Assembly (NCBI GenBank): GCA_036351375.1
Contig: JAZBOY010000186.1
Location: forward strand, 62,001 to 126,000
Origin: JANQIO01 sp036351375
Lineage (GTDB): Bacteria > Pseudomonadota > Gammaproteobacteria > Pseudomonadales > Halieaceae
Reading direction: 5' to 3'
Length of the DNA: 64,000 nucleotides
Shown: in pieces, positions 1 through 9,558 of the stretch
Position numbering within the stretch: position 1 is the stretch's first letter
Layout: each line of letters begins with the position of its first letter
Translations under genes and position numbers: made by a program
Notes under the pieces: model-generated
The model's database searches: none
Seen by the model: the letters and a program-made list of their open reading frames with translations, nothing else
Told to the model about the DNA's origin: nothing

Positions 1-3000
1 CGCCGGCGTTCCACACGCCAAAACTCTGGCCCGCGGTGCCGGTCAGCCGCAGGGTGATGGGTGCGTCGCTCATACCGGTATTGCCGTGACGACGAGCGAT
101 CTCGCCGCTGATGCGCGCGCCGATCGAACGGTCGCAGTTACAGACCTCGAAATGGAATTCGCCGCCGCTCTTCGCCTCGATGGCCGGCAGCACGGCCTCC
201 ACCATTTCCTCGGCTTTCTCGCCGCGGTCGAAGGGGTCGTTGGACGCCACGGTGCAATACTCGGGCTGGTCTGCAGCCTCGGGGTCCTTGTAGAGAATCG
301 GCGCGAGGTCCAGCCGCGACTGCTTGGCGGTCTCCCCGGGCAGAACTTCCAGCAGGTCGGTGCGGCCGATCAGCTCTGACAGCGAGCGCACACCCAGGCG
401 GGCCATCCACTCACGGGTTTCCTCTGCCATGAACTGGATGAAGTTGACTACCGTGTCCACGGTGCCCTGGAAATGGTCCTCGCGCAGCTGCTCATTCTGG
501 GTGGCCACACCGGTGGCGCAGTTGTTCAGGTGGCAGATCCTCAGGTACTTGCAGCCCAGCGCTACCATCGGTGCGGTACCAAAGCCAAAGCTCTCGGCAC
601 CGAGAATCGCTGCCTTGATCACATCCAGACCGGTCTTCAGGCCGCCGTCGGTCTGCACCCGCACCTTGCCGCGCAGCAGGTTGCTGCGCAGGGCCTGGTG
701 AACCTCGGCCAGGCCCAGCTCCCAGGGGGAGCCGGCGTAGCGAATCGAGGTAAGCGGGCTGGCGGCGGTACCGCCGTCGTAACCGGAGATAGTAATCAGG
801 TCGGCATAGGCCTTGGCCACGCCGGCGGCGATAGTGCCGACGCCCGGCTCGCTGACCAGTTTCACTGACACCAGTGCATCGGGGTTGACCTGCTTGAGGT
901 CAAAAATCAGCTGAGCCAGGTCTTCAATGGAATAGATATCATGATGCGGCGGCGGCGAGATCAGCGTCACCCCCGGCACCGAGTAGCGCAGGCGCGCGAT
1001 CAGGCCGTTCACCTTGCCGCCCGGTAGCTGGCCGCCCTCACCGGGCTTGGCGCCCTGGGCAATCTTGATCTGCAGCACCTCGGCGTTGACCAGGTAGTGC
1101 GGCGTAACGCCGAAACGGCCGGAGGCAATCTGCTTGATCTTGGAAGTGCGCTCGGTGCCGTACCGGCTCGGGTCCTCACCGCCCTCGCCGCTGTTACTGC
1201 GCCCGCCCAACCGGTTCATGGCGACTGCCAACGCCTCGTGGGCCTCGGGGCTAAGCGCGCCCAGCGACATGCCGGCAGTATCAAAGCGTGGCACGATCGC
1301 CGTCACCGGCTCCACCTCTTCTAACGGGATCGGCGTCGGCGCCTGCTTCACCCTGAACAGGTCCCGCAGGGTAGCGGTCGGCCGCTCATTGACCAGCTGG
1401 GCATAGGTCTTCCAGCGAGCGTAGTCGCCGCTTCGCACCGCATCCTGCAGGCCTTTCACCACGTCCGGGTTGAAGGCGTGGTATTCCTGGCCGTGTACAA
1501 ACTTCAGCAGGCCGCCCAGCTCAATCGGTTTGCGCCGGGTCCAGGCCAGCTTTGCCAACGCCTTTTGGTCAGCCTCCAGCTCGTCGAAGCCGGCACCTTC
1601 GATGCGGCTCGCCACGCCGCTGAAACAGCGGTTGGTGACTTCACTGGCCAGGCCCACTGCTTCGAAGAGCTGGGCGCCGCGATAGGACGCCATGGCCGAG
1701 ATGCCCATCTTCGACATGATCTTCAGCAGGCCCTTGTTGATGCCCTTGCGGTAGTTCTTGTAGCAGCGGCTCGGCTCGCCCAACAGCTCACCGGACTGCA
1801 TCAGGTCATCCAGCACCGCGTAGGAAAGGTAGGGGTAGATCGCCGTGGCGCCAAAGCCCAGCAGGCAGGCGAAGTGGTGCGAGTCACGGGCGGTGGCGGT
1901 TTCCAGCAGTATGTTGGCGCTGCAGCGTAGCCCGGCCTTGATCAGGCTGTGGTGCACCGCGCCGATCGCCAGCAGCGCATGGATGGGCAGCAGGCCCTTC
2001 TCGATGCGGCGGTCCGACAGCACCAGCACCACCTTGCCGTCGCGCACCGCCATGGCGGCTCGCTCGCACAGCACATCGATGGCTTCTGCCAGGCTGTGCT
2101 GTTCGGGATCGTAGGACAGGTCCAGGGTGAAGGAGGCGAACTTCTCGTCCTCCAGGTTTAACAGCCGCGAGAACTTGGCCGGCGACAGCACAGGGGAGCT
2201 GAGAATCACCCGTTCGGCGTGCTCCGGCCCCTCGTGAAATATGTTCTGCTCGCGACCCAGGTCGGTCTCCAGCGACATGACCACCTGCTCCCGCAGGGGG
2301 TCGATGGGCGGGTTGGTAACCTGGGCGAACTTCTGCCGGAAATAGTCGTACAGGGAACGCTGCTTGCGGGAGAGCACCGCCATCGGCGTGTCATCGCCCA
2401 TGGAGCCCACCGCCTCGTTGCCGGCCTCGGCCAGGGGGCGCAGCACCTGGTCGCGCTCCTCGAAGCTGACCTGGTACATCTTCATGTAGGTCTGCAGGTC
2501 CTGCTTGTCTACCCCTGGGTCCTGTTCCTCTGCGAAAGTCCCCTCGATGCGCCGCGCGTTCTCTCGCAGCCACTGCTTGTAGGGGTGGCGCTTCTTGAGG
2601 ATGTTGTCGACATCCTCGGTCTTCAGCACCTCACCGGTTTCGGTGTCGACAACCAGCATCTGGCCCGGGCCGACCCGGCCTTTTTCCAGCACGGTCTCCG
2701 GCTTGTAGCCATGGGTGCCGATCTCTGAGGCCAGGGTGATAAAGCCGTCATCGGTTTTGACCCAGCGGGCCGGGCGCAGGCCGTTGCGGTCCAGCAGGCA
2801 GACCGCGTAGCGGCCGTCGGTGAGCACCACCCCCGCGGGGCCATCCCACGGGTCCATATGCATGGAATAGTACTCGTAGAAGGCCTTGAGGTCGGGGTCC
2901 ATGTGCTCGCGATTCTGCCAGGCCGGTGGAATCAGCAGACGTAGGGCGCGCAACATATCCACGCCGCCGGTGCGCAGCACGTCGAGCATGTTGTCGAGGC

Positions 3001-3853
3001 TGGAGGAGTCCGACCCCGAGCGGTTGACCAGCGGGGAGATCTCCTCAATGTTGGGCAGTCGCTCGGTCCTGAACAAGGCCGAACGCGCGTCCGCCCAGTT
3101 GCGGTTGCCCTCGATGGTGTTGATTTCGCCGTTGTGGGCCAGCAGCCGGAAGGGCTGCGCCAGCGGCCAGCGCGGCAGGGTGTTGGTGGAGAAGCGCTGG
3201 TGGAATACGCAAATCGCGCTCTCCAGGCGCTCGTCGCCCAGGTCCGGGTAGAACTGCGGCAGGTCCGCGGGCATCATCAGGCCTTTGTAGGACAGTACCC
3301 GGCCCGACAGCGTACAGATGTAAAACTCTTCGTGACTGTCGAGGCGAATCTCCGCCTTGCGACGCGCCACGAACAGCTTGGTCGACAGCTCCTCGACGCT
3401 GGCGCCGGGGGCATCGATAAACAGTTGCTCGATGCGAGGCATATTGCCCAGCGCTATCTCCCCCAGCACGCTGGGGTCGGTGGGCACTTCGCGCCAGCCG
3501 ATGGGCTCCAGGCCCTCACCGCTGATCACCTCGGCCAGCACTTCACGCTCCTCAGTGGCCTTCGCCTCATCGTTGCTGAGAAAGACCATGCCGATGCCGA
3601 AGCGGTCTGACAGCTCGCGCCCGAACTGCGCCTGCGCCAGCTCCCGCATGAAACCCAGCGGCATCTGCAGCAACAGGCCACAGCCGTCACCGGTCTTGCC
3701 GTCGGCGGCGATGCCGCCGCGGTGGGTCATGCAGGTCAATGACTCAATCGCCGTCTGCAACAGCCGGTGGCTGGCTTCGCCGTGAGTGTGGGCGATTAAG
3801 CCAAAGCCGCAGTTGTCTCTGAACTCACCGGGGCGATACAGGCCATGAGTCAT
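1..3853 (-). CDS. gltB: glutamate synthase (NADPH) large subunit, 3'-truncated by window edge
   Basis: Makes glutamate from glutamine and 2-oxoglutarate, working with GltD in the cytoplasm. About 1284 codons are present. The frame is still open at base 1, so only the end of the C-terminal GXGXG domain is missing. The start at 3853 gives MTHGLYRPGEFRDNCGFGL, where Cys15 is the expected N-terminal glutaminase nucleophile after removal of a 14-residue propeptide. The FMN domain carries the 3Fe-4S ligand spacing C-x5-C-x4-C (around 505-560, CKYLRICHLNNC). The last bases enter the GXGXG domain (LRLTGTAGQSFGVWNAG). It lies downstream of aroB in the same direction. The damX-like SPOR gene that sits between aroB and gltB in Pseudomonas is absent. 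gltD would be expected beyond the left edge. Confidence 0.97.
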   Translation of the reverse strand, partial: MTHGLYRPGEFRDNCGFGLIAHTHGEASHRLLQTAIESLTCMTHRGGIAADGKTGDGCGLLLQMPLGFMRELAQAQFGRELSDRFGIGMVFLSNDEAKATEEREVLAEVISGEGLEPIGWREVPTDPSVLGEIALGNMPRIEQLFIDAPGASVEELSTKLFVARRKAEIRLDSHEEFYICTLSGRVLSYKGLMMPADLPQFYPDLGDERLESAICVFHQRFSTNTLPRWPLAQPFRLLAHNGEINTIEGNRNWADARSALFRTERLPNIEEISPLVNRSGSDSSSLDNMLDVLRTGGVDMLRALRLLIPPAWQNREHMDPDLKAFYEYYSMHMDPWDGPAGVVLTDGRYAVCLLDRNGLRPARWVKTDDGFITLASEIGTHGYKPETVLEKGRVGPGQMLVVDTETGEVLKTEDVDNILKKRHPYKQWLRENARRIEGTFAEEQDPGVDKQDLQTYMKMYQVSFEERDQVLRPLAEAGNEAVGSMGDDTPMAVLSRKQRSLYDYFRQKFAQVTNPPIDPLREQVVMSLETDLGREQNIFHEGPEHAERVILSSPVLSPAKFSRLLNLEDEKFASFTLDLSYDPEQHSLAEAIDVLCERAAMAVRDGKVVLVLSDRRIEKGLLPIHALLAIGAVHHSLIKAGLRCSANILLETATARDSHHFACLLGFGATAIYPYLSYAVLDDLMQSGELLGEPSRCYKNYRKGINKGLLKIMSKMGISAMASYRGAQLFEAVGLASEVTNRCFSGVASRIEGAGFDELEADQKALAKLAWTRRKPIELGGLLKFVHGQEYHAFNPDVVKGLQDAVRSGDYARWKTYAQLVNERPTATLRDLFRVKQAPTPIPLEEVEPVTAIVPRFDTAGMSLGALSPEAHEALAVAMNRLGGRSNSGEGGEDPSRYGTERTSKIKQIASGRFGVTPHYLVNAEVLQIKIAQGAKPGEGGQLPGGKVNGLIARLRYSVPGVTLISPPPHHDIYSIEDLAQLIFDLKQVNPDALVSVKLVSEPGVGTIAAGVAKAYADLITISGYDGGTAASPLTSIRYAGSPWELGLAEVHQALRSNLLRGKVRVQTDGGLKTGLDVIKAAILGAESFGFGTAPMVALGCKYLRICHLNNCATGVATQNEQLREDHFQGTVDTVVNFIQFMAEETREWMARLGVRSLSELIGRTDLLEVLPGETAKQSRLDLAPILYKDPEAADQPEYCTVASNDPFDRGEKAEEMVEAVLPAIEAKSGGEFHFEVCNCDRSIGARISGEIARRHGNTGMSDAPITLRLTGTAGQSFGVWNAG

Positions 3854-3954
3854 ACAGGGGTCCAAAATATCTATTTAAAACAAGCGATTACAGGCGGAGC
3901 TGTTGCCCAGGCATACAGCCGGAGAAGCCCGGTGTGTACGCGAAAGGGCCGGTA

Positions 3955-3984
3955 ATATTACACAAAGAGCGAGGACGCGAACAA
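3955..3984 (-). promoter_or_regulatory. candidate sigma-70 promoter for gltB
   Basis: In the 165-base aroB-gltB gap, reading the minus strand, TTGTTC (3984-3979) is followed after 18 bases by TAATAT (3960-3955), preceded by TGTG as in an extended -10. This would give a leader of about 100 bases before the gltB ATG. Matches to consensus are only partial, so this is a proposal, not a firm call. Confidence 0.3.
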
Positions 3985-4018
3985 TGCACAGGGCTATAGC
4001 CGGCATTGACGCGACAAA

Positions 4019-5122
4019 TTATACCGGGCCGGCCTCCAGCAGGCGGCGCAGGGCTTCGGGGCTGACATCGTCGACCACCCGGGCTGCTCCGATCTGGTCC
4101 AGCAGAATCAGCCGCAAACGGCTGTCCAGTACCTTCTTGTCGCGCTGCATCAGCTCCAGGTACTGATCGGCGTTCATATCGGTGGGTCCCTGGGTAGGCA
4201 GGCCGGCAGCGGAGAGCAACTCCAGCAGTGGCGCCACCTCTTCAGCGGCAAGGCCGCAGTGTTCCACCGACAGCCGGGTCGCCAGTGCCATGCCGGCACC
4301 CACCGCCTCGCCGTGCAGCCAGACACCGTAGCCCTGGGCGGTCTCGATCGCATGCCCGAAGGTGTGCCCGAAATTCAGCAGGGCACGCAGGCCTGCCTCG
4401 CGCTCGTCTTCTGCCACTACCCGCGCCTTGTTGCTGCAGGAGCGTTCGATGGCCTCGGCCAACGGCCCCTCCTCCAGGGCACGCAGCTGGCTGATATGGT
4501 CGTGGAGCCAGCGATAGAAAGGCTCATCACCGATCAAGCCGTACTTGATCACCTCGGCCAGGCCGGCCGACAGCTCCCTGGGCGGCAGGCTGTGAAGCGA
4601 ATCGATGTCGATCAACACCGCGGAGGGCTGGTAGAAGGCGCCGATCATGTTCTTGCCCAGCGCGTGGTTGACGGCCGTCTTGCCACCCACCGAGGAATCC
4701 ACCTGCGAAAGCAGCGTGGTGGGCACCTGCAAGAAGTTGACCCCGCGCTGGTAGCTGGCGGCGGCAAAGCCCGCCACATCGCCGACCACGCCGCCGCCTA
4801 CTGCGATGATGGTGGTGCTGCGATTGTGGCCCTCGGCCAGCAGCCGGTCATAGATATGCCCCAGCGTCTCAAGGGTCTTGTACTGTTCGCCGTCGGGCAG
4901 GACGATCTCGGTAATCTTGTCGAGCTGCCCGCCGCTCTCCAGCGCCGCCCGCACCCGGCCGGCGTAGAGCGGTGCCACAGTCTCGTTGCTGACGATGGCC
5001 ACCTGGCGACCGCTGACATGGCGCCGCAGCAGGTCAGCATCCGCCAGCAGCGAACGCCCGATGTAAATGGGATAGCTGCGCTCACCCAGCGAAACGTGCA
5101 GGGTATGCATCAGGACAGTCAT
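4019..5122 (-). CDS. aroB: 3-dehydroquinate synthase
   Basis: Second step of the shikimate pathway: converts DAHP to 3-dehydroquinate using bound NAD and a divalent metal. It is 367 aa, normal for the family. The NAD/substrate region GGGVVGDVAGFAAASYQRG is followed by QVPTTLLSQVDSSVGGKTAVNH. The metal-binding histidines lie in NFGHTFGHAIE and HGEAVGAG. It follows aroK after a 43-base gap in the same direction, the usual aroK-aroB pair downstream of the pil operon. The ATG at 5122 gives a standard N-terminus (MTVLMHTLHVSLGERSYPIYIG). Confidence 0.97.
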   Translation of the reverse strand: MTVLMHTLHVSLGERSYPIYIGRSLLADADLLRRHVSGRQVAIVSNETVAPLYAGRVRAALESGGQLDKITEIVLPDGEQYKTLETLGHIYDRLLAEGHNRSTTIIAVGGGVVGDVAGFAAASYQRGVNFLQVPTTLLSQVDSSVGGKTAVNHALGKNMIGAFYQPSAVLIDIDSLHSLPPRELSAGLAEVIKYGLIGDEPFYRWLHDHISQLRALEEGPLAEAIERSCSNKARVVAEDEREAGLRALLNFGHTFGHAIETAQGYGVWLHGEAVGAGMALATRLSVEHCGLAAEEVAPLLELLSAAGLPTQGPTDMNADQYLELMQRDKKVLDSRLRLILLDQIGAARVVDDVSPEALRRLLEAGPV

Positions 5123-5165
5123 GTGCGTGTTTCTCCAGGGCGTCGAGCAGACCCCGGCAAGGCGC

Positions 5166-5687
5166 TCAGTCGGCCTTCAATGCGCGGCTCAGCTGCTGGG
5201 CCACCGTGCGCGCCGGAAGGCCGTCGGTCTCGACGACGTGATCGGCAATTTCCCGGTAGAGCGGGTCCCGCTCTGCCATGAGTTCACGAAGCCTACCCTC
5301 GGGGTCGGGCACCTGCAACAGGGGCCGGTTGCGATCTTTGGAGGTGCGCTCGAACTGCTGGCGGATCGAGGCATACAGGTAGACCACGCTGCCGCGTTGG
5401 CTGAGTGCGGTGCGGTTTTCCTCTCGCAGGATGGCGCCGCCGCCGGTGGCGAGCACGATGCTGTCACGCTGGGTCAGCTCGTCGATCATGCGCACTTCGC
5501 GCTCGCGGAAGCCTGCCTCGCCTTCCACATCAAATATCCAGGGAATGTCGGCGCCGGCACGGGCCTCGATAGCCTGGTCGCTATCGAGGAATTCGAGGTG
5601 CAGTAGCTGCGCCAGCTGGCGGCCGATTGTGGTCTTCCCGGCGCCCATGGGGCCCACCAGGAAGACCCGCCGCACCTGCGCCACCAA
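5166..5687 (-). CDS. aroK: shikimate kinase
   Basis: Phosphorylates shikimate to shikimate 3-phosphate with ATP. It is 173 aa with P-loop GPMGAGKTT near the N-terminus, the shikimate-binding DSD motif (LDSDQAIE) and the GGGA loop (ATGGGAIL). An arginine-containing lid region follows (KDRNRPLL). The frame opens with TTG at 5687, immediately after the pilQ TGA, with a GTG one codon later as an alternative. Either start implies translational coupling to pilQ. The link to pilQ and aroB is conserved across gammaproteobacteria. Confidence 0.96.
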   Translation of the reverse strand: MVAQVRRVFLVGPMGAGKTTIGRQLAQLLHLEFLDSDQAIEARAGADIPWIFDVEGEAGFREREVRMIDELTQRDSIVLATGGGAILREENRTALSQRGSVVYLYASIRQQFERTSKDRNRPLLQVPDPEGRLRELMAERDPLYREIADHVVETDGLPARTVAQQLSRALKAD

Positions 5688-7838
5688 TCAGTCGAGCAGG
5701 GTCTCGGCGAGGATACGCGGCGTGATGAAGATCAGCGTTTCCGTCTTCTCGCTGCTGTAGTTGGTGCTCTTGAACAGGTTGCCCATGTAGGGAATGTCTC
5801 CAAAGAACGGCACCTTGGTAACCGACTCGATGTCTTCCGTGCGGAACACGCCGCCCAGCACCACGGTTTCACCGTTACCGACCAGCACCTGGGTAGTGAG
5901 CTGGGTGGTATCGATGGAGGGAATCGCGCCACCGGTGCCGCTTGGCACCAGCTCACCCACCGAGTCCTGGTTGATCACCAGGTCGAGCAGGATGCGGTCG
6001 TCAGGCGTAATGTTCGGAGTCACATCCAGGGCCAGCACCGCCTCCTTGAAGGACACAGTGGTTTCACCGTTGGCGGATGATTCCTGGAACGGCACCTCGG
6101 TACCGGACTTGATGGTCGCCTGCTGCTTGTCGCCTGTGATGACCTTCGGCTGCGAGACCACTTCACCGTTGCCGGAAGATTCCAGTGCCGACAGCTCGGC
6201 CGCCAGGAACAGGTCGTTGCTGGTATAGCCGACGGCGAATGAGCCGGCAGCACCGGCAACACCTAGGTCGACCAGCAGGGCGCCAGGGAAGCTGACGGTG
6301 GGATCGTTGCCCTGGGTGATATCGGAGTTGATATCCACGACATTATCCAGGTCACCGGCGACCGAGGTGACATCGTCACCTCCGATGTCGAGATAGGCAC
6401 CACCCCACTGGATGCCGAGCGCGCGGCTGGCGTCGGACTGGGCGATCACGATTCGCGCCTCGATCATGACCTGCCGAATCGGGATGTCGACACGGTCGAT
6501 CAGGTTGCGAATTTCGCCCAGCTTGGAGGCCGTATCGGTAATGATCAGTGAATTGGTGCGCTCGTCTACGATGACCGAACCGCGGCCGGACACCATGGAG
6601 CCACCCTCCTCGCTACCCGCCGCCAGCAGGCCAACGACGTTGGCAGCCCGGGCGTAACGGATGCGAATGAATTCGGTCTGCAGCGGGGCCAGCTCGGCAA
6701 TCTGCTTGTTGGCTTCAATTTCCTGCCGCTCGCGCTCGGCGATTTCCGCCGCCGGCGCCACCATCAGGACATTGCCCACCTGGCGCTTGTCGAGACCCTT
6801 GGTCTTCAGTACCAGTTCCAGGGCCTGGTCCCAGGGTACGTTCTGCAGGCGCAGGGTGATGCGGCCCTGCACGGTGTCGCTGGCCACGAGGTTCAGCTCA
6901 GTGAAGTCGGCGATCAGCTGCAGCACCGCACGCACCTCGATGTCCTGGAAGTTAAGTGACAGCCGGTCGCCCACGTAATTGAACTCGTTCCGGCGTTCCT
7001 CCGCTTCGCTCGGGGTCAACGGTTTGAAGGCAATGACGTACTGCTCATCAGTCTGGTACGCCAGGTAGTCGTATTCACCCGTTGCCGTCATGGCCAGGGT
7101 GACGCCGGTCTCACCGGAGGTCACTTCCACTGTTGATACAGGCGTGGCGAAATCCGTTACATCGTAGCGGCGCAGGATATCCTCTACTGCTGTGGTGTCG
7201 AGGAACTCGACCTTGACCTCGTCCGCCTCACTGTAGATGTTGACGTCCACCTTGGGGTTGTCGAGGGTCAGGATCAGGCGGCCCTCGCCATCAGCGCTGC
7301 GCTGGAACTCGAGGTCCTGGATGCGGGTGACGGCGTCAGTCGCCTCCACCAGTTCAGTCTGCACCCGGAAGGGGTCAGATACCGGCTTCAGGTACTCGTC
7401 GGCACCTTCATTGCCCACTTCGATGATCAGCGCGTTGCCGTCCACGCGGGTGTAGTAGGGCACCAGCTTGACCAGGTTGACGATCATGCGGGTGCGGTCA
7501 CCGGACTCCACCACCACCACGCCGGTGGCATTGCCGTAGGGCAGCGAGTACTTCTTGCGATCGAGATCGCTGCTGGTCGCCGGCAGGTCCATGGCGATGC
7601 GCGCGGGCTTTTCGATGGTGTATGACTGCGGCTCCGGCGGCGGGCCGTCAAACTCCAGCCGGATCTCGAACTTGCTGCCCGGCTTGGAATTGAAGCTGAT
7701 GTCCTGGACCGCCACTGCCGCCGCGGCAGTGCCGCTCGCCGCAGACAGGACCAGCGCCAACAGCACCCCCCACAGACCCCTGCCCACAGCAAGGCTACTG
7801 GATTCGTTTTTCATTATTCTGTCCATGACAGTCACCAT
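5688..7838 (-). CDS. pilQ: type IV pilus secretin PilQ
   Basis: Outer-membrane secretin through which the type IV pilus is extruded; also used in DNA uptake in competent species. It is 716 aa. An N-terminal signal segment (hydrophobic GVLLALVLSAASGTAAAA) precedes two AMIN-type domains that bind peptidoglycan (about 40-150 and 175-285). A secretin N0/STN domain (about 295-345), an N1-type domain (about 385-455) and the C-terminal secretin gate domain follow, ending in a typical KTETLIFITPRIL stretch. The ATG at 7838 lies three bases after the pilP stop; in-frame ATGs at 7826 and 7814 are possible starts. Last gene of pilMNOPQ. Confidence 0.97.
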   Translation of the reverse strand: MVTVMDRIMKNESSSLAVGRGLWGVLLALVLSAASGTAAAAVAVQDISFNSKPGSKFEIRLEFDGPPPEPQSYTIEKPARIAMDLPATSSDLDRKKYSLPYGNATGVVVVESGDRTRMIVNLVKLVPYYTRVDGNALIIEVGNEGADEYLKPVSDPFRVQTELVEATDAVTRIQDLEFQRSADGEGRLILTLDNPKVDVNIYSEADEVKVEFLDTTAVEDILRRYDVTDFATPVSTVEVTSGETGVTLAMTATGEYDYLAYQTDEQYVIAFKPLTPSEAEERRNEFNYVGDRLSLNFQDIEVRAVLQLIADFTELNLVASDTVQGRITLRLQNVPWDQALELVLKTKGLDKRQVGNVLMVAPAAEIAERERQEIEANKQIAELAPLQTEFIRIRYARAANVVGLLAAGSEEGGSMVSGRGSVIVDERTNSLIITDTASKLGEIRNLIDRVDIPIRQVMIEARIVIAQSDASRALGIQWGGAYLDIGGDDVTSVAGDLDNVVDINSDITQGNDPTVSFPGALLVDLGVAGAAGSFAVGYTSNDLFLAAELSALESSGNGEVVSQPKVITGDKQQATIKSGTEVPFQESSANGETTVSFKEAVLALDVTPNITPDDRILLDLVINQDSVGELVPSGTGGAIPSIDTTQLTTQVLVGNGETVVLGGVFRTEDIESVTKVPFFGDIPYMGNLFKSTNYSSEKTETLIFITPRILAETLLD

Positions 7839-7841
7839 GTG

Positions 7842-8369
7842 CTAGTTGAGGCCAGCCAGCTTGATTGTGCGCGGACGCTCAACCCAGCCATCGCTGCCAT
7901 CGGAAACGATTTCAATGACCGCCAAGTAGGTATCGGTCATCTCGACGATCTTGCCGTGATTACGGCCCAGGAAATTGCCTACTCGAACCCGGTGTACCCC
8001 CCCGTCCGGGTCCCTGATCAAACACCAGTCGATGCCGGCCCGGGACAAGGTGCCCACCATGGCCAGCGAGTCGAAAGTAAACTGCTCGAGAAATTCCCTC
8101 GGGCGGGTTTCGTCCGGCTCCACAGTGGAGACAGACTGCAGCTGTGAAATCTCGCGAATCTCGATCGGACGATCAAATGGGCTGCGCAGGCTGGTCGCGC
8201 TGTAGGCGAAAGCCTTGTAAGCCTTGAATGCCGGAATTGGCGGAATCACGCCGCCCGGGCGTGAACGCTTTTCGTCCATGAATTCGTCGAGGTCGGTGAA
8301 CTCGTCGCTGGCACAACCGGCGAGACCAACGACCAGCGCCAGCGCCATAAGCTTGCTCTTGCTACGCAT
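7842..8369 (-). CDS. pilP: type IV pilus assembly lipoprotein PilP
   Basis: Inner-membrane lipoprotein that connects the PilN/PilO heterodimer to the PilQ secretin. I chose the ATG at 8369 because AGGAGG lies 9 bases upstream; an in-frame ATG at 8387 would overlap pilO. The 175-aa product has a lipobox ending LAGC with Cys19 and then an acidic linker. The C-terminal beta domain (about 95-175) contains GTLSRAGIDWCLIRDPDGGV and RVGNFLGRNHGKI, typical of PilP. Confidence 0.95.
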   Translation of the reverse strand: MRSKSKLMALALVVGLAGCASDEFTDLDEFMDEKRSRPGGVIPPIPAFKAYKAFAYSATSLRSPFDRPIEIREISQLQSVSTVEPDETRPREFLEQFTFDSLAMVGTLSRAGIDWCLIRDPDGGVHRVRVGNFLGRNHGKIVEMTDTYLAVIEIVSDGSDGWVERPRTIKLAGLN

Positions 8370-8373
8370 CACC

Positions 8374-8988
8374 CTAGACCTCCTCATCCCGGTACCGGTA
8401 GGTCCTGGCCGTGATATTCAACGACAAGATCGCGCTGTTCGGGTCCTGTTGGCGGATCACGAAGTCGTGCAGGGTCACGATACGAGGCAGGCTGGCCATG
8501 CCGCTCACGAAGGCGCCGAGGTCGTGGTAGGAGCCCCGCGCCACAATCTGGATAGGCAGCTCGATATAGAATTCCCGGGCCACTTCCGCCTGCAGTTCGA
8601 TGCTGCTGAACTCCAGGCCGTTCATCATGCCCTTGTTGGTAATATCCTCGAGCAGGCCCGGCACCTCGGTGTCGCTGGGGAGCTGGCTCACCAGTGCGCC
8701 GAAGGATTCCTCCATCTCCTGCATCTGCTTGCGATAGGCTTCGAGATTGGCCGCCTGGAAGGCTTTGCGCTCAAATTCTTCCCGGAGCTCGACCTCCTTG
8801 TTCTGGGCTGCCACCAGCGTCGTCTGCAAATTCTGTATGTGGTAGAAGTAGCCCAACGCCAGCACGCCCACCAGGGCCAGCACCCAGACAATGACCTTGA
8901 TGGCCAGGGGCCACGCGCCGATGTTGTCGAGATCAAGGTCATTGATATCGAATTCCTGCACCGACTTGAGGATGTCTTCCATCGCCAT
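8374..8988 (-). CDS. pilO: type IV pilus alignment subcomplex protein PilO
   Basis: Bitopic inner-membrane protein that dimerises with PilN and binds PilP, linking the cytoplasmic PilM ring to PilQ. It is 204 aa: a short cytoplasmic N-terminus, one membrane helix (about 29-46), a coiled-coil stretch (about 50-95, rich in E/Q/R) and a periplasmic ferredoxin-like domain. Starts four bases after the pilN stop. Confidence 0.95.
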   Translation of the reverse strand: MAMEDILKSVQEFDINDLDLDNIGAWPLAIKVIVWVLALVGVLALGYFYHIQNLQTTLVAAQNKEVELREEFERKAFQAANLEAYRKQMQEMEESFGALVSQLPSDTEVPGLLEDITNKGMMNGLEFSSIELQAEVAREFYIELPIQIVARGSYHDLGAFVSGMASLPRIVTLHDFVIRQQDPNSAILSLNITARTYRYRDEEV

Positions 8989-8991
8989 TGA

Positions 8992-9558
8992 TCAGCCCCC
9001 CTCTTCGTCGCCCGCAGAGGGAAGCTGCAGGGTTACGGACATGTTGAAGGTGGTGGCCTGGTCACCATAGCTGGGCTCTGCCCGCACGCCATCCAGGTTG
9101 GGGTTGGCGAACCACTCGGAGGCGTCAAGCCGGCGCATGAGGCTCGATACCCGGTTATTGGATTCGGCGATACCCCGAATATTGATAGTCTGGTTCGACG
9201 AGGTCAGCTCGGTGTAGAACACGCCGTCCGGCACCGTGCGCACCAGCTGGTCGAGGATGCGCACGATAATGGGCCGGTTGCCCTGCAACTCCTGGATCAC
9301 CTTCATGCGGTCCAACAGCTGGGTGCGCTTTCTCTGCATCTCGCGAATCTCTGCCACCTTGGCATCGAGCTCGCGAATATTCTGTGTCAGGTAGTTATTG
9401 CGGTCGTTCTGGGTCTGGATCTGGCCTGAGAAGAACAGGTCCACCAGGAAGACGATGGCGGCGCCGACGCCTGCCACAGCGCCCAGCACGACCAGGAATT
9501 CCTTTTTGAGTTCGGCCCGTCGTTCGTCGCGCCACGGGAGCAGGTTGATTTGTGCCAT
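8992..9558 (-). CDS. pilN: type IV pilus assembly protein PilN
   Basis: Inner-membrane partner of PilO. Its conserved cytoplasmic N-terminus, here MAQINLLPWRDERR, is the peptide that docks in PilM; the INLLPWR core is visible. One membrane helix (about 22-44) is followed by a coiled coil and a periplasmic ferredoxin-like domain. It is 188 aa. The ATG overlaps the pilM stop (TAATG at 9560-9556), a sign of translational coupling. Confidence 0.96.
   Translation of the reverse strand: MAQINLLPWRDERRAELKKEFLVVLGAVAGVGAAIVFLVDLFFSGQIQTQNDRNNYLTQNIRELDAKVAEIREMQRKRTQLLDRMKVIQELQGNRPIIVRILDQLVRTVPDGVFYTELTSSNQTINIRGIAESNNRVSSLMRRLDASEWFANPNLDGVRAEPSYGDQATTFNMSVTLQLPSAGDEEGG

Noticed and set aside
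4014..4023. Perfect TATAAT on the minus strand at the aroB stop codon
   Set aside because: The bases 16-18 upstream (CCGCCT) do not resemble a -35, and the word overlaps the stop codon. The candidate at 3955-3984 is preferred for gltB.
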